Source: Ophiostoma sp. CBS 140.51
Taxonomy: Eukaryota > Ascomycota > Sordariomycetes > Ophiostomatales > Ophiostomataceae
NCBI GenBank assembly: GCA_029298735.1
Contig: JANSLP010000330.1
Span: forward strand, 1-35,257
Length of the DNA: 35,257 nt
Reading direction: 5' to 3'
Position 1 is the stretch's first letter. Each line of letters starts with the position of its first letter. The notes beneath the pieces are model-generated. The model was not told the origin of the DNA and searched no databases. It saw nothing but the letters and a program-made list of their open reading frames with translations. A program made the translations under genes and the position numbers. Positions 11,521 to 21,800 of this stretch are shown in pieces.

Positions 11521-14091
11521 ATGGTGACAAGAAGGCCGCGCCTAAGCGGCATTGTGTGCCTCCAATGCGAGTTCCGTCTTTTCCACACAACGACCCAACG
11601 GCGTCTTCCGCGCTTTGCGGCGCCGGCGGTCCTTCCTCAGGGACAGAGACAGGCACGTTCTGCAATGCCGACGAATCACCTGTTACGACAGGCACCCTTT
11701 TCCTACTTCCACAGTGGACGAGCTTTGCACGCCGACAACCAACAAGAGCCCTCCACATTCAACGACATTCCCTTGACCACCGCCGATGCCGACTTGGTTG
11801 ACGACCCTCTCGACGAGAACATTAGCGATGCCGATGCGCAAAAGATCTGGCAGTCGCTGCTCGAAGACGAGGGTGAGCCGACCGCGGCCGAGGTTTACAG
11901 CTATATCGACGAGCTGCGGCCGGTCGACGAGACCATCCTGTCCGAGACGGCCTTTCGCAAGAGCGCCCGCGAGCTTGCCGACGGCTTCACAGTGGCCCAG
12001 CTGCAGGGTTACATTCGCAAATACCGGAAGCCTGCGGCCCAACCGACCGTATACCCGTGGGAAGTGCGTCGGCGGCCATGGGTGCCCGATGTTTACGGAG
12101 ACGACGCCATGGTCGACAGCAAGATCAAGGCCGTCGGTCCCGGGTCTAGTCTACTCCTAAAAGGATACATCCAAACGTCCATGACCAACAAGGAGCGCAT
12201 CGTCGTGCAGCTGATGCGCGAGTGCTGGGGCGTGTCAAAACGCGAGCTGATGGAAGCCCCTGGACAGCTCGACGTGACCGTCCAAGAGCTCGAGTTTGCG
12301 CTGTTGACGGTCGGTGCCCAGACCTGGCTGCGGGACATTTCGACGGCCTACTCGACCGTCACGACGACGACGGCTACGACAAACCGTAGCCGCAGCCGCT
12401 CGCACAGTCGCAGCCAGACGCGCCACCACCGGCACATTGAGCTGCTGCCGGCCCGCCAGAAACTGCGCATCTTTGCGCCTGCGTCCACGGCGGATGCCAT
12501 TCTGGCCCAGATCGACACCATGCTGCGCGCGGCCACGACCAAGCAATTTAATGTGGCTGATGTGGCACGGCGCTCCAAGGGTGGCATTACGCCTGCCGTC
12601 CTGAGTGCTGTCGGTACTCTGACGGGCAGCTGGGTGCGCGTGAACGACGAGGAGACCAAGGTGCTGGTCAGCTGGGTGGCACCGGCCAACCGCAACCCGG
12701 ACCTCGAAGACACGGGCGACATGGTCTACCGGATGCTGCTGCGTGCCTTTGGCCGGACAGGACTGCCCGCCGCCAAGGCTACGAGCGTCCTCGACTATGT
12801 GCCCCTCCAAAAGTCCAAGTCCAAGGCCCAGTTCCTGACCGAGACGGACGAAGCCAGCCGCGAGACGTGGCCGTGGGAGCAGCGTCGCGGCAAGTGGGCA
12901 CGCCTGATTGAGCCGGCGCCCCTGGATGCGTCGACGGCCAGACAGCGTCACGAGGGAACGACGACGACGCCCACCGACAAGGCTCTTCCCATGGAGTTGA
13001 CGGACAGTGCAGACAACGAGACACACCAAAAGTGGTACCAGGTCAGCCAGACGTCGACTGTGGCTACCTTTGGCCGTGTCCTCCACGCTCAACCGTCAGA
13101 GTCTACTGGACTGCTTTTCAGCTTGGAAGGCGCCGAATCCGATCTTGCAACTCCAGTTCCCGAAGTGGCCCGCATCCTCTCGCCGGTCATGCCGCCTCTG
13201 CTGGGCCTGAGCTTGCTCAGTGACACTCCGGCGGCTGCTACACCTGCCACGCCCGTTCCAGAAGAGGCTACGGAAGAGGCTACGGAAGAGGCTACGGAAG
13301 AGGCTACGGAAGAGGAGACAACAGCCACGGTCGAGGAAACAACAGCTACCCCCGAAGAGTCAACAGCTACGACACCGACCACGCCCGCCACATCTACGAC
13401 CATTGTCCTCCGCTTCTTGCCCGACCCCAAGACTGAACTGGCCAGCCGTGCTCCGCCCCTCGAGGTTTTCTTGGACGCCGTGCCGGGTCAACGCCCTGTT
13501 CTGGCCGGTCTGCACGCCATCACGGCTACCAACACCACCGATGTTCTCTTCCCTACACAGCCCGTCGATGCACGCATTACCCAGAGGCAGTTCTTTGCTT
13601 TGACGGGTGCAGAGATGCTGGCCACGGCAGAGACTCAGTTGCAAGAAGGCGGCACCGGTCTCGAGCCCCTCTTTGACCTTCTGACCAAGTCCCAGCTGCA
13701 GCTCGACGGCGACGCTGGTCAGACAGGTGGTGCCATCGTCCTTGCCACGCCTCTTCGTCTGCCAGCACTGGCCTTGCCGGGCGAGGTCCTTCTTTCTGAC
13801 CAGGAAAATGACCAAGTGGCCATTGACTACATCTTTGCTGGCCTCGAGGTGCGCCGCCGCGTGGCCACTGCGTACGAGGGCTGGACGGCTGCTCTGACGA
13901 GTGTCGAGGCTGGTCGTGGCGATGGACGCTGGACCGAGCTGAGTCTGGAGGCAGTTCCTGCGTCTGTCGGTGAGCAGTCTGCTGGCGAACAGTCATTCGA
14001 TGCCTCCAAGGAGAGCTTCCGCCAGGCAGTTGGCCACATGGTGCACGGTGACCGTGTCCAGTGGTTGATGCGTCACCGGCAGGTCGTGTGA
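11521..14091 (+). CDS. sls1: SLS1-like mitochondrial inner-membrane regulator of mitochondrial gene expression
   Basis: A single exon encodes 856 residues. The ATG at 11521 (CGCCATGG context) was chosen because the earlier in-frame codons are non-ATG and because it opens a basic, Arg-rich N-terminus (MVTRRPRLSGIVCLQCEFRL) typical of a mitochondrial presequence, probably ending near residues 60-70. The conserved part resembles fungal SLS1-family proteins as remembered: IDELRPVDETI (about 130), YPWEVRRRPW, ERIVVQLMRECWGVS (about 226-240), an ELEFALLTVGAQTWL block, then a KLRIFAPASTADAIL block. Between the last two lies an Arg/Ser-rich insertion (about 288-305). Residues 581-596 are four EEAT repeats in a Thr/Glu-rich linker, and about 250 less-recognisable residues follow. 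Yeast Sls1 links mitochondrial transcription to translation at the inner membrane. The assignment rests on memory of the family, and another mitochondrial matrix protein is the main alternative. Confidence 0.75.
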   Translation: MVTRRPRLSGIVCLQCEFRLFHTTTQRRLPRFAAPAVLPQGQRQARSAMPTNHLLRQAPFSYFHSGRALHADNQQEPSTFNDIPLTTADADLVDDPLDENISDADAQKIWQSLLEDEGEPTAAEVYSYIDELRPVDETILSETAFRKSARELADGFTVAQLQGYIRKYRKPAAQPTVYPWEVRRRPWVPDVYGDDAMVDSKIKAVGPGSSLLLKGYIQTSMTNKERIVVQLMRECWGVSKRELMEAPGQLDVTVQELEFALLTVGAQTWLRDISTAYSTVTTTTATTNRSRSRSHSRSQTRHHRHIELLPARQKLRIFAPASTADAILAQIDTMLRAATTKQFNVADVARRSKGGITPAVLSAVGTLTGSWVRVNDEETKVLVSWVAPANRNPDLEDTGDMVYRMLLRAFGRTGLPAAKATSVLDYVPLQKSKSKAQFLTETDEASRETWPWEQRRGKWARLIEPAPLDASTARQRHEGTTTTPTDKALPMELTDSADNETHQKWYQVSQTSTVATFGRVLHAQPSESTGLLFSLEGAESDLATPVPEVARILSPVMPPLLGLSLLSDTPAAATPATPVPEEATEEATEEATEEATEEETTATVEETTATPEESTATTPTTPATSTTIVLRFLPDPKTELASRAPPLEVFLDAVPGQRPVLAGLHAITATNTTDVLFPTQPVDARITQRQFFALTGAEMLATAETQLQEGGTGLEPLFDLLTKSQLQLDGDAGQTGGAIVLATPLRLPALALPGEVLLSDQENDQVAIDYIFAGLEVRRRVATAYEGWTAALTSVEAGRGDGRWTELSLEAVPASVGEQSAGEQSFDASKESFRQAVGHMVHGDRVQWLMRHRQVV
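13261..13308 (+). repeat. Coding 12-bp tandem repeat, four perfect copies
   Basis: The unit GAAGAGGCTACG is repeated four times without change inside the SLS1-like gene and encodes Glu-Glu-Ala-Thr four times. A fifth imperfect unit follows. The perfect identity at synonymous positions points to recent slippage, and the copy number may vary between strains. Confidence 0.9.
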
Positions 14092-15717
14092 GGACAAGTC
14101 GTGTGAGAGAAGAGATAGAGGCAAATTCAGGGGAAGGCGGTACGTTTGTTTATTCACTGTCATTATTACATCATCCACTGTAAATATAGCATGGCGCGGG
14201 GAGGACTTTTATTTCATTTTGTACGATATATTTTGATACCGCGACATACAATCTCATAGAACGGGAGTAGCACCTCCTAATAGCATCTGGAACGAACCAA
14301 AAACCAACGGTAAGAATCTCTTGGCAAATATTGGCAAAAGCTCTACCACAGTGCACACGCAGCCTCGTCGCCACGAGAAGTTTCGAGAACAGATACAGAG
14401 GCGATAACGACCTCTTCGTACGACAAGCCGCGGCTCTGTCTCACAGGCAAACAACATACTGATAAGGAAAGCCGTCAAACTACCAGAGAATGGATGGCCT
14501 CGTTTAAGAACTGTTTCGCCTGTATGCCCTGAATAGAGCTCGAACAGGACGGTAAAGTGACTCATGCGGGGCCAACCATCTTCCTCTGCCAAACATCCTG
14601 CATAGATCGTTGTGCCTGTTGTCTGCTGTCTTGTCTGTTGTCTTGTCTGTTGCTTTTTGTCTTTCTTTCTCTCGACCTCTTTCTTGTCTATCACCTTTCG
14701 GCCCAAAATCCACAGTTGGGTGTCGATGCAAAACGGGTTTAGCGCCCTTTTCGCGCCCGATGACTGTGAGACAAGGATAGCTCCTGCCTCCACGACTTTT
14801 TTTCAAGCAGTTTTGGAAGGAATGAACGAGCTCTCACTTCACTTTTCTGCATGCCATACATGGAAGGAAAGCTCCTGCCCCCCGTTTTCGTCCAGGAGCA
14901 TCGCTGGCAGGAGCTATCGAGACATTCACACATGCATACGTAACATACTGCTCTCTGCATTCACATCGTACACTGCTCATCACCCTGTGTAGATTGTAGA
15001 TGCACTGACTGAAAGCTTCATACGACTCACTCCCCGTGTTGACTCTCCTTTTCATTTTGTCTTTTTGCCCCCAAAATAGGATGATAGCACAGTCACAGGA
15101 TATTTGCGCCAGCGCCTCAGCTTGCCGCCCGCGTTCCTTCCTTTCTTGAACAAGTGGCGATCTGGTTGGCCTGGCCACGGACGGCATGCACGATGGGCCA
15201 TAGAACGGAAAGAACGACTGAACCACCAGAAACCAGCAAACCAAAAGGCTGCTGAATGCGGCCGTCCATTGGGCGTGGATGGGGAGGGGCGTATGTGGAC
15301 ACTGGACATGCGAGACAGGGAAAGAACTGGGGGGAGAAAAGTTTTTTTCTGCAGGTCGCTGCCACTGCGTTTTTGCGACGGCAACCGCGACCAACTGCAA
15401 CCTGCTATATCAACCCCTCTGTTTGGGCTTGGTTTGCTTCCAATCAAGGAAGGAGGGGCAGCTTTCCCTCACTCGCAGCCCCTCCACTGAAGCGGCGAAA
15501 AAAACGGGAGGGGAGGGAGACACAAAATTTTTCCATCTTAGTGTCGTTTTATTTTTCTGCCGGTGGGGCACAAAGCCCTGGCAACCAACCACACCCCGCT
15601 CCTACCTTTATTTTTTCTTTTCGCAACAAAACCAGCCCGAAAAAGGCCCCAGAAGCCCAAAAAGCCCAAAAAATCTGCTCCGCCTTCTCTTGCCCATTTT
15701 GTTCCCTTCCCCTCCCA
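14092..15717. other. Region upstream of tef1 core promoter
   Basis: This stretch holds the 3'UTR of the SLS1-like gene, then the distal promoter of tef1. Immediately after the stop codon, GTCGTGTGAG occurs twice (once across the stop, again at 14098-14107). A perfect 12-bp tandem duplication (TCTTGTCTGTTG) lies at 14629-14652. From about 15480 to 15717 there are A-rich and C/T-rich runs typical of a strong fungal promoter. No gene was recognised. Confidence 0.5.
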
Positions 15718-15723
15718 TATAAA
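15718..15723 (+). promoter_or_regulatory. TATA box of tef1
   Basis: TATAAA occurs in the context CCCATATAAACCCC. It lies about 90 bases before a probable leader intron and is followed by a long CT-rich tract (about 15735-15780), the usual place of transcription initiation in highly expressed fungal genes. The arrangement fits the strong constitutive expression expected of elongation factor 1-alpha. Confidence 0.75.
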
Positions 15724-15810
15724 CCCCTCCACGCACTTACTTCTTTTCAAACTTTTTCCTTCCTTTCTCTCCTCGTCTGGCACACCTTGAATCAAGCATT
15801 CTGATCTGCT

Positions 15811-15949
15811 GTAAGTTTTTCACTTCCTCGCATTCGAGTCTGGTTTCCATCATCAGCATCGACATCATCCAACAATTAAACCAACGATACATCGACGTCG
15901 TCGCCTTTTCGCCTGAGAACATCGTCCTGACATTTCATCCCTTTTCCAG
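15811..15949 (+). other. Probable intron in the tef1 5' untranslated leader
   Basis: A consensus donor GTAAGT stands at 15811, a CCTGAC branch-like site at about 15926-15931 and a TTTTCCAG acceptor ending at 15949, giving a 139-base intron. The remaining leader then runs from 15950 to the ATG at 16002 with an ACACACACAAAATCAAG sequence typical of efficient fungal leaders. It is predicted from splice signals only. RNA evidence would be needed for certainty. Confidence 0.7.
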
Positions 15950-16001
15950 ATTCTTCAAGACAACACACACACAAAATCAAGCAAAGCTTCAATCCGTCAA
16001 A

Positions 16002-18167
16002 ATGGGGTATGTTTTGGCTCGCACTCCTCGCTCTTGATCAGCTTGGTCGACTGCTTCGCTCGCTGCCATCGTCGCCATCGATATCAGCTTCCATCGACCA
16101 ACCAAACGTTGATGGCCGTTGATACTGTTGGCCGACTGTTGGCAACGGGCAAGGCATTGGTCATCAAGCTTTCCAACGTTTTCAACGTTTCCATCAACAG
16201 CAACATCGTTACTAACCACGCTTCTGCTCCAGTAAGGAGGACAAGACTCACATCAACGTCGTGGTCATCGGCCACGTCGACTCTGGCAAGTCGACCACCA
16301 CTGGTCACTTGATCTACCAGTGCGGCGGTATCGACAAGCGTACCATCGAGAAGTTCGAGAAGGTTAGTTTTGACACCCTTTTGACATGCTTTCCGAGCGG
16401 CATTCGAGACCTCAGACGCGAGACTCGTGAGACTCGTTTTCTGCATCTGCCATCATTTCTCTTTCTCCCTTTCTTTCCCTTCACTTAGCCTATCTCTGCC
16501 CAATTGTCTGGCTGGCAAAAGAAAAAAGTTTTCTTAGCGCTTTTTTCTTTTTCCACCAGGCTGCGCAAGTCGATTCTTGCTTGGTGTTTGCCCCTCTTCA
16601 ACTGTTTTCTCTTTACTTTGTTCCCCTCCAATATGAAAAAGTGGGGGTAGAGGGGCAAAATCCTTCCACCTTTCTGCCACGCTGGCGCGTCGAAGTTTTT
16701 TTTGGGCGGTGAATGCTCCAAACGCAAGTCATCACTGCGCACGGACCATCTCCACCAGTCAAGCTTTGGCGGTCAACAACGTCAACCTCGATTCACCAAA
16801 TCACCCCCCTGTTCTGCATCTGCATTTATCGAGTCTCACTACTTCTCATATCAAGCAACAGCACATCATGCTCTTATCTCTCTTTCTTTTCAATGAACAG
16901 CCGCTAACAACCATTACAGGAGGCTGCTGAGCTCGGCAAGGGTTCCTTCAAGTACGCCTGGGTTCTTGACAAGCTCAAGGCCGAGCGTGAGCGCGGTATC
17001 ACCATCGATATTGCTCTGTGGAAGTTCGAGACTCCCAAGTACTACGTCACCGTCATTGACGCCCCCGGTCATCGCGATTTCATCAAGAACATGATCACTG
17101 GTACCTCGCAGGCCGACTGCGCCATTCTCATCATTGCCGCTGGTACTGGTGAGTTCGAGGCTGGTATCTCCAAGGATGGCCAGACTCGTGAGCACGCTCT
17201 GCTCGCCTTCACCCTGGGTGTGCGCCAGCTGATTGTGGCCATCAACAAGATGGACACTGCCAAGTGGGCCGAGAGCCGTTACCAGGAGATCATCAAGGAG
17301 ACCTCCAACTTCATCAAGAAGGTCGGCTACAACCCCAAGACTGTTGCCTTCGTCCCCATCTCGGGCTTCAACGGCGACAACATGCTTACCCCCTCCACCA
17401 ACTGCCCCTGGTACAAGGGCTGGGAGAAGGAGGTCAAGGGCGCTAAGGTCACTGGCAAGACTCTGCTCGATGCCATTGACGCTATCGACCCCCCCAAGCG
17501 TCCCACGGACAAGCCCCTGCGTCTGCCCCTCCAGGATGTCTACAAGATCGGCGGTATTGGCACTGTTCCCGTCGGCCGTATCGAGACTGGTATCCTGAAG
17601 CCCGGCATGGTTGTCACCTTCGCTCCCTCCAACGTCACCACGGAAGTCAAGTCCGTTGAGATGCACCACGAGCAGCTGTCCGAGGGTATGCCCGGTGACA
17701 ACGTCGGCTTCAACGTCAAGAACGTCTCCGTCAAGGAGATCCGTCGTGGCAACGTTGCCGGTGACTCCAAGAACGACCCCCCCTCGGGTGCCGCCACCTT
17801 CAACGCCCAGGTCATCGTCCTGAACCACCCCGGTCAGGTCGGTGCCGGCTACGCCCCGGTTCTGGACTGCCACACTGCCCACATTGCCTGCAAGTTCACT
17901 GAGCTGCTGGAGAAGATCGACCGCCGTACCGGCAAGTCGGTTGAGGACAGCCCCAAGTTCATCAAGTCGGGTGATGCCGCCATTGTCAAGCTGACCCCCT
18001 CGAAGCCCATGTGCGTCGAGCCCTTCACTGACTACCCCCCTCTGGGCCGTTTCGCCGTCCGTGACATGCGCCAGACCGTTGCTGTCGGTGTCATCAAGTC
18101 GGTTGAGAAGGCCACCGCCGGTTCCGGCAAGGTCACCAAGTCGGCTGCCAAGGCTACCAAGAAGTAA
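16002..18167 (+). CDS. tef1: Translation elongation factor 1-alpha
   Basis: Exons 16002..16006, 16233..16362 and 16920..18167 encode 460 residues, the normal length. The first exon holds only ATGGG, and intron 1 (226 bp) splits codon 2, a familiar feature of fungal tef1. Intron 2 is 557 bp, between KFEK and EAAELGKG. The GTP-binding motifs are GHVDSGKS (14-21), DAPG (92-95) and NKMD (154-157), followed by the two beta-barrel domains and the Lys-rich end KSAAKATKK. The protein delivers aminoacyl-tRNA to the ribosomal A site in a GTP-dependent way, in the cytosol. Codons are strongly biased to C-ending forms, as expected for one of the most abundant proteins in the cell. No damage was seen. The long second intron is the marker region often sequenced for fungal taxonomy and could identify the species. 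Confidence 0.99.
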
Positions 18168-18749
18168 ATTTCTTGACAGCTCTTCGCGTCGAATTGGAAC
18201 TGATGAGAGGAGGATGGGCCGCTGGCCAGTCTTGATGCTTTCCTGCCCTTAAGCAGCTGCGTTCGTCTTTTATACTAGGACTAGGTAGACAAAAAAATAT
18301 CAAAATTGGGCACGTGTTTCTATGACATGGAATGTTTTCTTGTTAGTATCGTGATTTGTTTTTGTTTGCTGTCTGTGACTGACTGTGAATAATTTGTGAT
18401 GAGAGATTGTGTGCAATGCAATTGAGTACATGCAAACGTGTTAATTCTAGTCTCGTGATATCTTGTACTTGCCCCATGTGTCCTTGTTGCTTCTTGTTTG
18501 TTTTTGATGCCGTCGTGATGTTCATTTGATTCTCATGTACGACGCATTTGATTTTCATCCATTGTGATATGTCTAGATGCATCCCGCATAACGTGAATGC
18601 TGCCTCGGTGATGATTTTATGCATAATGCAATGGTCATTGATGAAATAGATGGACAATTGTTGGTATGTTCTCTATTTGGAGATACAAAGGTGTTATTAC
18701 GTGTCATGAAGACGTCTCGACCATGTCGCCTGATTATGATTCACGTTAA

Positions 18750-20325
18750 ATACTGTCCTCTTCAAGTCTTGAGGATGACAAATTATGTGAAGAGATTGCT
18801 TGACAGCTTGATGTTGATGACGTGAATCTCGACGAAGAGATATGTCATGCAGCTGTGCACGGCTGTGCCTGCACTTGGACTTCCTACCGTCGCCACCATC
18901 CGGCCCTTTTATGAGAGATTGTACCAATTGTGAGTAAGCGCCATAATAGAGTGACCAGTGCAGTTGTTGCCCATTTGAGACTGGCGCCGCTAGGAGCTGC
19001 TCCTTTAGGACAAATTGAGGCCAGAATGTGCATGCCGATTGTAGCTTACATGCAATCTCGACATGATGCGGCGGTCATAATAAGAACCACACCAGTCTTC
19101 ATCAACCACCAATTTCCAGCACACAACACCCCCAACTTGCGTAAAAGACTAACTCATTTGTTAATGTGAGGTCAATTTCTATTATTTCGATTGGTTAATA
19201 TATGTCCGGGCACAGTGTTTACTAAATACCAAGTGCGTCGAGCTACTTGCTTCTTCAGATTCCAGAAGCAAAAATGCACTACGCAGCCTTGCCTCCTCCC
19301 CGCAAACAAAAGGACGAGGCCGAACTCATATGGCCACCCTTATGAGTCGAGTCACTCTCATCATATACTAGATGACCGCTGCATATGATGTCTGGGCCAT
19401 TGAGTCTCTCTACATTGCCCCAAGTAGTTGTGAGATGCCCGGTGTGCACCATCTACGAGCATCACGATGAGCATTTCGACGACTTCTCTCAACACCTGTC
19501 CTCAACAAAGTACTGCGTCTCATTGTGAATATTTCAGCACACCAGAGCACTGCCTCTGTGTATTACTCTTCGATGGCGTTTTACAACCATAAGCTCAACA
19601 TCCTGCCTGCCGATGCAGATGCCGAGCAGTTTATGATATCTGTTCTGTTGGATAGACAACAAGATCATCTGAATGATACTGGATGCTCTTAGAAACAATA
19701 TATCACAAAAGGCCTCCGGCATTTGCCAATTACACTTCATCTGATTCTTTATCTGATCTTTGAACTCACCGGACATATGATAGCCTCACCGGCGGAAGCT
19801 CTGCTGTACCTTGCACTCTGTCAAACGGAGTAGAGCTTCCCATCACATGCGATATGGCTCGACACCTGGAAGGCAAAAAGTCGTTCTCCAACTCTATTTT
19901 GCATTTGGTCTTACCCCAGCTCATACTGCACACGTCACAATACAGTCAGTGCTTGTAGGGCTGCAAAAATCTGTCTTCTTGACAGCCCCGATCTCGTCCC
20001 GGCTTGGCATCAGGAACTCGTCGAGATGGCTTTGTAAAGCCCCGTCTTCACAAAGCCATCTTCTAAATTTTTCCTTTCCTACAGAAAGCATGCGGGCCTA
20101 TCCGTGACTATGCTAACCACTTTCCATGTGATTCCTTGGATATCTTTGATGGCAACTGGCCATGACATATACCATACACATCTGTTTTTTCCCCAAGCAC
20201 ATTCTTTCCATGCCTGTATCTGTTTACAATTTCATACAGAGTTATCTTTTGCCTTTGGCAGAAAAAGATACATAGCGTCTAAGATGTATTGGATTGTAGG
20301 CATATTAACTAGCAATTGGTGCTGA
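18750..20325 (+). pseudogene. Possible decayed protein-coding gene, identity unknown
   Basis: One frame runs 18750-19169 with only two internal stops, both TGA (at 18801-18803 and near 18912). A second frame runs from about 19480 to 20325 with only three internal stops (TAG, TAG, TAA at 20035-20037). In about 420 codons one would expect many more stops by chance. The four TGA/TAG codons could each arise from CGA or CAG by a single C-to-T change, as in repeat-induced or methylation-linked mutation. Between the two frames, at 19388-19525, another short frame carries CPVCTIYEHHDEHF, faintly like a zinc-finger pattern. I do not recognise a family, and the minus strand is also partly open, so chance remains a real alternative. 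Confidence 0.25.
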
Positions 20326-20640
20326 ACCATCTTCTTCTGCACACCTGGTTTGATTCTTTTGAACGTAAAATCAAGGTATGATATGTCTACATCGAGTCTT
20401 GATATCTACAAAGTAGAGCTAGCACCACTGTATGCTGTATGCACCCTCGCCCAAAGAGGTAGTTCGGGCCCGAGCTGCACAGACGGGACAGACACAGAAC
20501 TTTCCTTTTGAATTTTGGTGTGCCCGGTTTACCGTTTTGGGTTCTGGTACGGCGTACTCTGGGGTTGGACATCTGCTCGAACGCATGAGGGACGAAGCCA
20601 CGGACCGTCTGTACTATTTTGCTTCCCGTTTCCCGTCTGT

Positions 20641-20658
20641 CTCTCTCTCTCTCTCTCT
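20641..20658 (+). repeat. (CT)9 microsatellite
   Basis: Nine perfect CT units lie in gene-free DNA. This is a likely length-variable marker with no apparent function. Confidence 0.9.
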
Positions 20659-21784
20659 AAGTCTCCTCAAGCCCGACTACGACGAGAAAGACGGGGTTCA
20701 ATATTGGGGGCGTGCCATTGTCTGTAGTCTGTCTGAGCAGGAGGCCCTTGTCTTGTCTCGACATATCGACGACGAAGTCCGTGTGCATCCTCCGTCTCGA
20801 GCCCCAGATTGGCGGGTGTAAACACTCAAGTCCGTTTCTTTTCAAGGAAAGAAAAGGGGGCCGCATCTTGCCTTACGTATCATCCCCTTATTTTATGTCC
20901 GGTACGTTTATTTTTGGACTTTTGCCATTCCTTTTTGGTGTCGATGTCGCGAGGCATCGAGGCATCAAGGCATCAGGAACACAAAAATACTGCTGCCTCG
21001 CGCGCGCGTCCACAGACCGTTTTGATAGTATTTTCCCTCCTCAATTAAACTTCCAACGACCACTTTGGTCTCAGCGCGCGCGGCGCGGCGCGTTTATTAT
21101 AGTGGTTCTCAGTCAGTGGTTCCCAGTGCCCAGAGTTCTGCCCTTTTTTGGCTGGCGTCAGTTTCTTGAATGCCCCTCCCCGGGAACGGGAAACTCGATG
21201 AACCCGAGAGGCTGGGTCAGGGGGGAAAACAAGAACACGTAAGGGTTCACAGAAGAGGGGGCGTGTAATATATGAAGACCAAGAAAATCAAAACGGTGAC
21301 AATTTTGTCTGGGCAATGAAGTTTTGAAGGATTAGCTTCTGGGCATAAGTGCGTTTTCTATTTTTGAGATTGTAAAATACTCCAGTTGAGGTTGTTGGCG
21401 ATGTGAAGTTGAGGTCTGGGGAAGGAACACTGTTCTGGGCAAAACTCACCGATGTCTACTGAGCCCCTGATCAGTAACGCTGTAAGCAGCCCTATCTAGC
21501 TTGTAGTTTAGGTGCCGAAATTATGTCGGCTTATCCGCTGTAGATTACAGAACGACCACCTGAAAGACAAAAGAAAACGGAGAAACCCCAACACTCAAAG
21601 TTCCAGTTGCAATTGTCGGAATCCGCACCCGGAGACTTTTTGTCAACATTGCCTCGCTCTCGCTTCCGCTCCTGTGTTGGTTTCCCTTTGTTGAATTCTG
21701 TGCCTAGCCAAGTCCAGGCCTTTCCCTTTTCTTTTGGACAATACCACAGCACTTTTCGGTGATTTTGGTCATCTGATGGGTCTC

Positions 21785-21800
21785 TTTTTTTTTTTTTTTT
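21785..21800 (+). repeat. T16 homopolymer
   Basis: A run of sixteen T in non-coding sequence. It is also a place where the assembled length may be unreliable. Confidence 0.9.

Noticed and set aside
16914..17882. A 322-codon minus-strand open frame inside tef1
   Set aside because: It is an antisense shadow of the highly biased tef1 coding sequence. The + strand protein is unmistakable.
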